Shown: positions 1 to 11,700 of the stretch, in pieces | Numbering within the stretch: position 1 is the stretch's first letter | How the letters are laid out: the number at the start of each line of letters is the position of its first letter | Assembly: GCF_051106095.1 (NCBI RefSeq) | Contig: NC_135783.1 | Coordinates: 306,281,322 to 306,345,321, forward strand | Direction: 5' to 3' | Length of the DNA stretch: 64,000 bases | Origin: Pogona vitticeps | Taxonomy: Eukaryota; Chordata; Lepidosauria; Squamata; Agamidae | The notes under the pieces: model-generated | Database searches by the model: none | What the model saw: only the letters and a program-made list of their open reading frames with translations | Told to the model about the DNA's origin: nothing | Translations under genes and position numbers: made by a program

Positions 1-853
1 ACTAATTGGAAACTGTTCTACAATCCCATTAGTTATGATCAAACCACCACCTTCTATTAAAAAACCTCAATTTTGTGGTTTTGGGTACCACAATAACACA
101 CACTCTTCTGCAAAAAAGGGTCTGTTTTCTTCAAAGGCTATCATCTTGCTTGGTTAACACTCCTTTTAAAAATGCACTAAGCTGTATTTTACAGGCTTTC
201 TTTCCTCTGGGCTGGTGAAGTCAAAGACAGGCATCAAACAAGCCCTGTAAGTTTTACATTCCTAATTCAGACATGTATGCAGTCAAAATCCACAGATAGG
301 CAGCGTGTTCATTAAGACCTAATGAAATGCCACCAACTGTGCCGGTCAGAAGTTTGGACTCTGTTTTGTCCTCTTGAACCAACATGGCTATTTTTGTACA
401 ATGTACAGAGAGTTCACCTGATGCTAAATAACTCCTGTAAGAGACATTTCTTCAAACTCCTTCAAAGAGTACTTTAAAAGCAGAACATCAGTTTGGTACC
501 AGCACCTCAGTCAGGTAAACTACAATTTAAGCCAGGCCCTCCCAATAAATGAGAAGAGGAGCCTGAAGGTTGATGCAGGTGTCTATGTCTCTAACAGGAT
601 TTTCATGTAGTTGCTGTAATGTTGCAACAACCTGCCAAAATGCGCAGGATGCCAGAGAGATTCAAATCCTACTCTCTCAGAATAATACCAATCTATCACA
701 TTAGGTGTGCCAGGATAAAAAATACACTAAAATTATCAGGCATTTGGACATCGGTCTTCTTATACAGTTATTCAGAAGCACTGGCACAACTGCTAATAAT
801 TCAGCTTAGTAGAAAACTCACAGAACTACATGTACATTAAAGGGAATACATAC
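1..853. other. FAM98B intron 7 (partial), no feature recognised
   Basis: This AT-rich sequence adjoins the exon 7 donor. I see no last exon, no coding similarity on either strand and no recognisable repeat. Confidence 0.6.
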
Positions 854-1021
854 CTTATTGATTGCACAAATGGTCTTTTCTCTTGAAGATCCACTGCTTG
901 TTCTTACAATCTTTGACAAGTCTTCCCGAGCAGCTAGAAGATGAGCTAATGAAACAGATGATTTAGGACAGAGTCCATAACGTTTGGGTTGATAAATCTT
1001 TGCAATATCATCTGTTCTCAC
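854..1021 (-). CDS. FAM98B: FAM98B exon 7
   Basis: The 168-bp in-frame exon encodes VRTDDIAKIYQPKRYGLC, then AHLLAAREDLSKIVRTSSG, and ends at CAINK before a GTATGT donor. In known orthologues the next exon starts with VLMGRVPDRGG and carries the Gly/Arg-rich RNA-associated tail. That exon is not in this window. Confidence 0.96.
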
Positions 1022-4000
1022 CTAAAAAGAAATTGTTACAGGCACTTTATAATTAGAACAGTGTTGTAAACAATGTGGTAGTGGGGAACTTTATGTTTAC
1101 TGCATTACATTGTTATTTATTTCAGTGTGTCTCTTGACAGGTACAGTAACAACTATGTTCATGCGATGCTTATTTGCTGCTCTCCTCATATATTCATTAT
1201 GAACAAATACGGCTACAGTCCCTTTTAAAAACACTACAGATTTTTTTTCATAGCAATGAGCTGAAGACATTCTCGGGAAAAAGACAGCTCTACTATTCTA
1301 AGCTAACATTAGTCCCATTATTCTATGAAAACAGTATTGCTACTGTTCTAAGTTAAACAAGTGACAAGAAGGAACATGTTAGTCCCCTCACTCATCACTG
1401 GTCTTTCCTTAGCCTTCCATAGGTAGAGTAGGACATTCTGAAGAGGAGAATTCGTGCTGTTCACAGCAAGCACCTCTTTTTGTAATTAGCAAAGCTGACC
1501 TCTCTGCATTCCAAATAATACAGAGTGCATCTATGGAGAGAAGAACATCTCCTTTTCAGAAAGTTACTCGCTGCTTCAGAAGAAAGGTTATCATATTAGG
1601 ATGCTCTTCCCTCCTTATGTATTTATTTTATAATGACTGAATATTTATTTATTTAGAATATTGTTATCTCACCTTTCTCCTTAAAAGGACCCAAGGTGGC
1701 TTAAATTAAAAGGACAATATTTAAAAGCTAAAAACAGTAAATATATATTTTAAAAGAATTAAACAAGTATCATATTAAAATGATAAGTAAGATCAATACC
1801 AGAAACACATATAAAAGCAACAGAGCGCAATAATCCAATTTGTAAAACCCCTCCCGGACTGCCAATAACTAAGGAAGACAAAAGTCTTTGGCTGTTTGTC
1901 GAAGGACGGCAAAGACACAGCCAGCCTTGCTTCCCATGAGAGAGCATTCCAGAGTCTAGGAGCAGCAACAGAGAAGGCCATCTCCTGTGTCCCCATCAAG
2001 CATGCCTGTAAAAGTGGAGGGTCCAAGCGAAAGGCCTCACCTGATTATCTTAATGCCCTGGCAGGCTCACAGAAGGACATGTGGTCTTTTAGACAGCTTG
2101 GATCCAAGCTGTTTAGGGCTTCATAGGTAAAAACCAGCACTCTGAACTGTGCCCCGAAATGGATCAGCAGCCATCGGAGCTGCTGTAACAGAGGACTTAT
2201 ATGTTCCCAGTATCCAGCCCCAGTTAACAATCTGGATGCAGCATTGTGCACCCTCTGGAGTTTCTGAACACCTTCCAGAGGCAGCCCCACATAGAGCAGA
2301 TTATAGGAATCCAATCGGTTACTACTGAACAGAGCTAGCAGCATCAATTAATGTAGGGAAAAAACCTGTTGCTGAAATCTTCCTTTTGTACAATATAATA
2401 TCTATTGGCCAAGATCGTGTTGCTTAGTGTAAGCCAAGTCACAACTTCTTGATCTGTTCTTCCCTGGTAAGCACAGCATCCCCGCCATGATTCTCAGGGT
2501 ACTTGAACACACCAAGCCAACAGGTGCACCTGTTTCTGCAAACTGCAGCAAGGATGGTTTACCAGGGAAAAGCAGACTGTTTTAAGCAGCAGGATTTTGA
2601 CCAATGAAATGTGGTTACATATTTAACACGAGCAATAAAACACTTAAGAGAGAACACAGCAGATTCCACTACTAGGATGTAAACAAACACTCACCCCACA
2701 CTTACCTTTGCTCTATCCGACCACCCAAAGGACTGTACAGTTACATCTAAGCGCTTCATTAACATGCGACGACGGCATTCATATTCACTCAAAAGAGCAT
2801 CATTGATTTTTTCCAGTCTCTCCTACACCATTGGAGCAGAAAACTACTTAGTAGTGGTACAGAACACAGAAATCATAAACAAACAACTACAGTATAGTGC
2901 TTTTAATTGTTGGTTGTACCAAAATATTAAGCACATGAAGACAAAAATAAAATGCTATAGAATATTAAGAATACTAGCTTTTAAAATGTATTTATACTGT
3001 ATCATTTTAGGCCGCCTTTCGGCCAGCAAGAGGACTCAAGGCAGCTCATTACAGTGGTGCCTCACTTAACGAGCGCACCGTTTAACGACGAATCCGCATA
3101 GCGATGAGGTTTTTTCAATGGGTAAACATTGCTTTGCGATGATCGGTAAGCGTTTCGCTTACCGATTATCGCATAACGATGTTTTAAAAACAGCTGATCG
3201 GCGGTTCCAAAATGGCCGCCCGCAGCATTTTCGCGCCCTTTCCTCGCTTACCGGGCAGCGAAAATGGCGGCCGGATGGAGGATTTCCGCATAGCGGTGAG
3301 TTTTTCCCCCATAGGAACGCATTAAACGTGTTTTAATGCGTTCCTATGGGTTTTTTTCCCCGCATAGCGACGAATCTGGATAGCGATGATTTTTTCGGCA
3401 CGGGTTATCGTCGCTATACAGGGCACCACTGTATGTCAAAATGAGTGACATTAAAAACATAATAAATTACAGGTTAAAGAACAATTAAAAATACTATGAT
3501 AATTAAACATTTATTAATTTATTTCAAATCATTTAATTTTAAAAACATACTTCAAAAACAAAAACTAGTTTTGAATTACATTTTGTGATAGATTTTATTC
3601 CATGTGGTTTCCCTTCTATTAAAAAGATTGTTGTATGTGTTTTGAATTTTTAAAATCAATTTGGGTATATATTTTTTTCAAACCAAAAGTAAAGTTTGTG
3701 CAGAGCACGTTCAGCGTTGACAAAGATACAAGCATAACTGTCACACTGGCTGAACTCCTGATGCTTAGTATATTAAACTACACTAGAGAACACCCACTGA
3801 ATCAGTGAGGATTTTGTGAGTCTATTCCTTCACAGGGTCTTCTGATTCAAATGGGCCTCTTCTAGTTGTGACTTTGTTCAGTCGTTTAGTCGTGTCCGAC
3901 TCTTCGTGACCCCATGGACCAGAGCATGCCAGGCCCTCCTATCTTCCACTGCCTCCCGGAGTTGTGTCAAATTCATGTTGGTTGCTTCAATGACACTGTC

Positions 4001-7000
4001 CAACCATCTCATCCTCGGTCGTCCCCTTCTCCTCTTGCCTTCACACTTTCCCAACATCAAAGTCTTTTCCAAGGAGTCTTCTCTTCTCATGAGATGGCCA
4101 AAGTACTGGAGCCTCAGCTTCAGGATCTGTCCTTCCAATGAGCACTCAGGGTTGATTTCCTTTAGAATTGATAGGTTGTGACTAGGCTGAAATAAGCTGC
4201 AACTAGAGGAGGCCCATTTGAATCAACAGAACTTATAGAACTGGTTCATCAAAACCTCACTGACTCGATGGGCCTACTCTAGTGTGACTTATTACACTAA
4301 GCAACAGAAGTTCAGCCACTAAATTACAATGGATTATTTTGTACAGCCACTAAAGATGTAAAAGGAAAAGAAAAAGAAAAACATATTTTACCATTTGATC
4401 TGGATTCAAAAGAGTTTTTAGGAGAGGTTTGCCCACGTAAGTATCTGGAAGTTTTGATAAAACCTCCTTAAGCTGAAAAAGCAAAGCACAGAATATATTT
4501 TAACCTAAAACCAAGACTTCCACATTTATGACAATCTGATTAATGACACTAACGTATGAAGCTTCCATCAAGCAGTTTAACATCTTGTCTCTCTATAGTC
4601 TGACACCCAAATAGTAAATATTTATGCGCAGGCTGAATATCCCCTCATACTCAAGAGAATTGATCTCTCTTGCCAAGTCTCCAGGGTCAGAAGAGTCCAT
4701 GATTACAGTTTATGGTTGGGTCATCCTGCAGCAAAGCAATTTCTTTACTGCTCTGTCGCTAGTGCAAGGAGAAGCTGGATGGTGTCAGAGGACAAGAAAG
4801 TGAACAGCACCACTGAAACAGGACAAAAAAAAACTGTAATTGCTGCCAGAAGCAAGACCTGCTGCAATCATGAAATCTTCTTCCTGAACTCTTGATTAAA
4901 CCTCTTCATATGCTGCATTAGAAGGTGTTGTGCAATTAATTTGTTCCATTCTTTTGGCTCCACTCCATTCCATCCACACATAAATGTGGACATACGAGGT
5001 AGGGACGTCTGTGCAAACATAGGCCTCTATGCACAAAGTATTTCTTGGGCACTAAAATACTTCCCATTTTAGCTACACATGACATGCCACAACTTATAAT
5101 AAGTAGTCAAATAGGGGTAGGAAGCCACTAATTTTCCAAGTTCTCTGGATCACAACTCACAATGGCAAAACCTGGGAGGGACCTTTGGGGAGGGCCAGAG
5201 TTTCCCCACTACTATAGTGAAGCTTTTTGCCTTACTTTTGAAAAGGAGAAGGTTTGAATGGTGCAGTGTATCAAGGACTCTATGTAAAAGTATGGATTCA
5301 AATGTTGAAAGCATAACTTACCTTTGACTCTATATTGCTTAGTAAGACTGGGAGAGGTGATGATGACTTTGGTAGATCCAAAATGTCAGATATCTTTTGG
5401 ATTTCTTGATGAATTTCATGACTTTTTGATAAATGAGAACCTTTACGTTGTTTTAACTGTGATATCTGCAAGGCCTGAAGTTCTGTGCTTAAAAATACTG
5501 AAAAGAGAACAGGTGGAGGAAGAAATACATAAATACTTTTTGAGTTCTCTCTCTCTCTCTCTCTGTGCATGCATGTGCGCGTGCACACATGCTGTGTATT
5601 TTAATAAGTGAGTAAAATAAATGCTCTGGCCAATCTAGCTGATAGACAAATGTGAAGTCACTCATGAAACAAATACTAAAGAAATTAGAATCAAAGTTAA
5701 TTTGCAACAGTTACAATTATTTTTAAAAGGAATAATGAAAAATTCATTGGAAAGTATCTTGGTACAACTCCCCTTTTATAAACAATTATCAGTCACTAAA
5801 TTAAATTAAAATTTCAAGACAATTTAAGAAATCCACGTGCTATATTCCATCTTCTTCCCAATTTAGGGGAAATAATTGGTTCACTCATAAAGATACGTCT
5901 CTCCACCGTCACTCAGGGAAAAGTGACCTTAAATTAGGCTGTGCACATGGCCATCTCCTTCCAATGAGTTGCAGATACAGACACAATATGCAGCCGATTT
6001 AACCCATAAAAAAAAGCTTACAAGAAGCTTTCTTCACCTTTGACATACACGGCTGCACAGAGGAATTCAAGAGTGTGAATCAGCCGTATGGCTTCCCAAT
6101 ATCACAAGCAAATACAGTGGTGCCTCGCTTAACGATTTTAATTGGTTCAAAAAAACACATCGCTATGGGAAAACATCGCTAAGCGAAATGTGTTTTCCCA
6201 TAGAGATGCATTGAAAACCGGATAATCCATTCCAATTGAAAACCGGATAATCCATTCCCCCACCATCGGGCGCAGCACTTTGGGAGAAGCCTCCCGGTGG
6301 GGGGAAAAGATCGGATCGGCTCCTGCCTTCTCCCCCACCACCCGGCTTCTCCCAAAGGGCTGTCCCGATGGTGCTTGCAGCAGCGGAGGAGGTGCCTGGT
6401 GGCGGAGAAGGCAGGAGCCGATCTGGCCTTTCTGGGAGGTGAGAGAGAGCAGCCCGAAGCACAGCTGATGGGCGGTTGTTTGCAAAGATCCCGGGGAAGC
6501 CAGCTTCCCAAACCCCCACGGACCAGCTGTACCTCAGTGCGCACTCCAGCTCTCTCTCCCCTTGCAGTTCCAGCCTCGTCAGGGAGACTGAGGCACCGCG
6601 CCGCTGCTGCACCCTGGCCAAGAAAGACCCTCTGCACCTGCAGCAAAGGTTGCTGCAGGCACAGAGAGTCTTTCTTGGCCGGGGTGGCGTCGGTGCCTCA
6701 GTCTACCTGCCGAGGCTGGAGTTGAAAGGGGTGGGGGGAGAGGGAGAGAGAGAGAGCATGCAGAGGCGGCGGTTTGGGAAGCTGGCTTCCCTGGGATCTT
6801 TGCAAACAACCGCCCATCAGCTGTGCTTCGGGCTGCTCTCTCCCCCCTCCCAGCTCCAGCCCAGGCTGGGAGGGGAGAGAAAGCAGCCCGAAGCACAGCT
6901 GATGGGCGGTTGTTTGCAAAGATAGCAGGGAAGCCAACTTCCCAAACCCCCGCCCATCAGCTGTGCTTCGGGGCTCTCTCTCTCCACCCCTCGCAACACA

Positions 7001-8683
7001 GCTGATCGGTGGGGCCTTTGGGATGATCGTGGGGAAGTGCTTCCCCACGATCATCACAATGCAGTTCCCCCCCATTTAAAACATCGCAATGCGAACTTTT
7101 TTGCCATCGCAAAAACTCCATCGCTATGCGGATTCATCATTAAACGGGGCGCTCGTTAAGCGAGGCACCACTGTATTTGAATGCACAGAGCATGATGCCT
7201 AGGCTTTCTTTATTCCAAGTCTCTCTTTATTCAACTGTTACTCATGGTACTCTGGAACCAAATTATACTCTGTCATGTACTGGCTGCACACATGATTGCA
7301 TGCAGGCCCTCAAGGACAAATAGGTCCACCTTTTTTGCCCTGGAAAGCTAAGAACAACATATAAAAACAGTGAAAAAAGAAACAGTGTCGTAACTTACAC
7401 AGGACTTTAAGGCAATCTTCTTTCTTTTTTAATCTGTCTTTTATTTCTCCAGATACAAGTGATGAATATGGACAAGCTAGTTCTTTTAAAAAACCACTCA
7501 TCTCGAATTGTAAACTTTCAACATCATCTCCACCTTTAAAAGAATGGGGGGTGGGAATACATATGTTAAACTTTTACACACATTTCGGTTTAGGCGCTGA
7601 CCTGAAAAACTGATATAGTAATTTGTTCAGATACATTTCACAGAGTAGTTTCAAACATTTATGAAAATAATATAGCACAATTTTTTTGTTAAATCCAATC
7701 ACACAAAACTCAAGAAATATATATAAAAAGCAGACTATTACTATGTATCAATATTATGTCCTCCACAACAGTCAGCCCATCAAAAGGGCAGAATGAATTT
7801 TCATCCTCATGACCGAAAATAGAGGCACAAAGACAGACTTAGAATGTATTTTTAGTTTTGTTTATTTCTTTTGCTTTTTATATTTTATAATACTAAATAA
7901 CAGTGTAGACAGTAGCATTATCTAAACCAGCGCTTATCAACCTATAACACATGCACATTTAGAATATGGCTGTGATACACAAAAGCAGACTAGTGTGAAT
8001 TCAGACAACAATGGTTACATGAACAAAACCAAGACGCCACCATCTTCATTTTGCTAACAAAATGTTGGCCAGATTTAGAGTCTAACTGCATAGCATCTAG
8101 TTCCCATCACCTTCTTCAGATAAACCTTGGCCATCTAATTTTTCTTTCAGCAAGAACTCCTAGACTGTAGAACAGCGGTCTCCAACCTTTTTGGGACCGT
8201 GGATTGGCTGAGCCTCTGAGGAAGGCGGGGTCACCCCTCCCCGCATGAGCACTCTCGGGCACATGTGTGAAGCGGTGGGGGAGCGTGCATGCGCCCACAA
8301 GCATCAGTGTGAGTGCTCCTCCAACCCTTTGCGAATGCGCAGGAGTGCCTGCATGCCCACCCCTTCGCACAGGTGCTCGGGAGCATGCGTGAAAGGGTGG
8401 AGGAGCACTCACACCGATGCTGGCACACGTGTGTGTGTGCGCGCTAAGCAGCTGTGGGGAGGGGAGTGCGTGGGGGAGGAGGGAGGTCTGTCTCCGCGGC
8501 CCGGTCTGTCTCAGGCCACGGACTGACACTGGGTCACGGTCTGGGGGTTGACAACCTCTGCTCTAGAAGAACCAGTGTTCTTAATTAATCACAGTTGTCA
8601 TGTTAACAGTATATTTAAAAATTATTTTGAAAATTAGTACTGCAAGTTTATTTCCAAAGCAGAAACATATGTTCACTGGATTT

Positions 8684-8774
<91 letters not shown>

Positions 8775-11700
8775 TTCCATTTATACCCCACCTATCTAGT
8801 CATTACGACCACTCTAGGCGGCTTACAACATAGAATGGCTTGATAGTAATGTATTTGTCACAACCAACCAAGTAAGATTCCAGCAGATTAAAATCAAAGT
8901 CATTTGGAAATACCATTTGTTGAAGAGATGCTTTCTTCCAGGTTACATAAGGGCTGTATTTGAGAACTTAACCAAACACAAAGTTCACAGAAATCTTGGG
9001 AAGCCAGACCACTTTCCACAGCTTTATTTAGGGCATCTTCATCTAAAAGAGGACCTTTGTACCTGGAGAAAAATATGGAATACAAAACTATGATCTAGTA
9101 CAGAAATCAGAAGTGGAACTAAATTAGGGAAAGGAATAATCACTGTTGAATTTATTCAGTTATTCATAAATACTCCTTTATTTTAAAAGGCTCCACATTT
9201 GCCCAAATATTTGAAAAATGCATGAGTAAAATGGCTGTAAAATCTTTAATAATTCTGATTGTTTGCTTTTTAAAAAAATGTAATGCCAAAAGAACATCAC
9301 CGTAGAAACTGTTTAGTGACAACAAACCTGTTTAATATGTTGAAAAGCAGATTCTCCTTTGAACATCAACCTCTTAACCATTTTTGTACTGACAACAACA
9401 CCTTTTCACTGTTAAGCCATTTGCTCTCTCTATGCCTGCTTTGTTAAATAAATCCAGTCATCTGCATTATTTATTTATATTGACACAAATTTAATTTATA
9501 AATCATAGCCGTTTTGACCTCTTAACCTATGGCATAGATTCTGAAATTAAAAACTATTTTTGTTTTTAGATGATGCATAGCTAACACAGGTAGCACATTG
9601 TAGTGGTTGGAGTGCTGGAGTGGGGAGATGCAGATTCAAATCCACATTCAGCCGTACAGCTTATTGAGTGACATTGAATCAGCATTATTTCTCAATGTGG
9701 ACTACACTAAATGGTTGTTGTGGATAAAAGTAGGGAGGAGAACCATGCATATTGCTTTGAACTCTCTGAAGGAAAGAAAGGATGTATCAAGTAAATCAAC
9801 AAATAAAATCCTTGGGGGGGGGAATGTTCTCTGTTACAGAAGCAAGAACACTTTGTTCAAGGCCCTACAGATATCATCAGCTCCAGTCAGTACAGCAAAT
9901 AGTAAAAGGTTGTAGGAACTGTAACCCAAAACATTGCGGAAGGACTCCAGATGGTGCCTGCAATCTGCAAATCTTTATAATGAAATTAAGATCCTCTAAT
10001 TTATTTATTTATTGGACTTATATACCGCCCCATAGCGCTACAAGCACTCTCCGGGCGGTTTACAAGTTAATTATGCAGACTACACATTGCCCCCCCCCAG
10101 CAAGTTGGATACTCATTTTACCGACCTCGGAAGGATGGAAGGCTGAGTCAACCTTGAGCCGGCTACCTGGGATTTGAACCCCAGGTCGTGAGCACAGTTT
10201 TAGCTGCAGTACAGCGTTTTAACCACTGCGCCACGAGGCTCATACTAATTTCATTATCCGCTTATAGATTTCACTCCTATTATATCTTAGCATATAGCAA
10301 TAATGACTGATTTTATTATTATAGAAATGCATTTGTTTGCGACATGAACTGACTGCCACAAGTGCAGATCTTTTATGACTATTCATATGAACAATCACAT
10401 AGAGTTAGATGCAAGTTAACTTCTGGCTCACCTGCTATTTCCTCTACAGAAATGTGAGCAAGCTCACATAAATTCACATGTGGGAAATCTAATGGTGCTG
10501 CCATAGACATGATCAACAAGAGCAAAGCACTAACCTAAAACTCAGCCAAACAATAAAGTTAAAGTGCATATAAAGTTTGTCCCTACAACATATGTACCAA
10601 GAAGCAGCCTGTTATAATCCTTGTCCAACTGCCTTGCATTTTTTCTTTACATGTATTCTCCTCTATTTTTTATTAAATCATTGCTTTATGCCAACTTTTT
10701 ATAATGGGACTGGCATACAAAAATTATGACAAAGACATCATGTTTTCCATCCCAAAATGGGTGCTTTCCTCCTAACCATGAATCTATAAGCAAATGCAAA
10801 TAGGCTGTGATACTAAGCAAATTTACTTGAAATTCTTCCAGTGCAATGACATAACAATTAGGCTTGAACTGCCAATGCAGCATTTAATGCACAAACATTT
10901 GCACCTATGTTTCCTACAAAAATTGTAACACATGGATGCTTTCCTACAAATTTAGTTCCCAGATGCTACTCTTTTAAAATTTTTGTTCCTCACAAGCAAA
11001 GTTGGAAGGTAAACTATCAACATGGGAGATGTGAAGTTTGTCCAAAATGGCACATAATAAGAACCAAAGACAACAACACAAGAAGTGACTCTATACATGG
11101 AAATCACCAGATGGGCAATATCGAAATCAGATTGATTATATTCTCTGCAGCCAAAGATGGAGAAGCTCTATACAGTCAACAAAAACAAGACCTGGAGCTG
11201 ATTGTGGCTCTGATCATCAGCTTCTCATAGCAAAATTCAAGCTTAAACTGAAGAGAGTAGGAAAAACCACTAGGCTCCTCAGGTATAATGTAAACCAAAT
11301 CCCTTATGAATACACAGTGGAAGTAAAGAACAGATTTAAGAAACTCGATTTGGTGGACAGAGTGCCTGAAGAACTTTGGATAGAGGCTCATAACATTGTA
11401 CAGGAGGCAGCAACAAAAACCATCCCAAAGAAAAGGAAATGCAAGAAAGCAAAGTGGCTGTCCAACGAGGCTTTACAAATAGCAGAGAAGAGAAGGGAAA
11501 CAAAATGCAAGGGAGATAGGGAAAGTTACAGAAAATTGAATGCAGACTTCCAAAGAATAGCAAGGAGAGACAAGAGGGCCTTCTTAAATGAACAATGCAA
11601 AGAAATAGAGGAAAATAACAGAAAAGGAAAAAACAGATCTGTTCAGGAAAATTGGAGATATTAGAGGAACATTTTGTGCAAAGATGAACATGATAAAGGA

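Noticed and set aside
1-853. Search for the last FAM98B exon (VLMGRVPDRGG and Gly-rich tail)
   Set aside because: No such sequence was found on the minus strand, so the exon must lie outside the window.
6147-7075. Overlapping open frames of 100-155 codons
   Set aside because: They lie wholly within the palindromic core of a Tigger-like element and have no recognisable domain.
8600-8833. Open frame with a Leu-Phe-Ile-Tyr repeat
   Set aside because: It is a translation of the TTTA microsatellite. The Tyr repeat frame at 55772-56032 is rejected for the same reason (ATT run).
9590-10245. tRNA-like boxes as true tRNA genes
   Set aside because: The heads are diverged and joined to SINE bodies with L2-like tails; no intact cloverleaf could be drawn.
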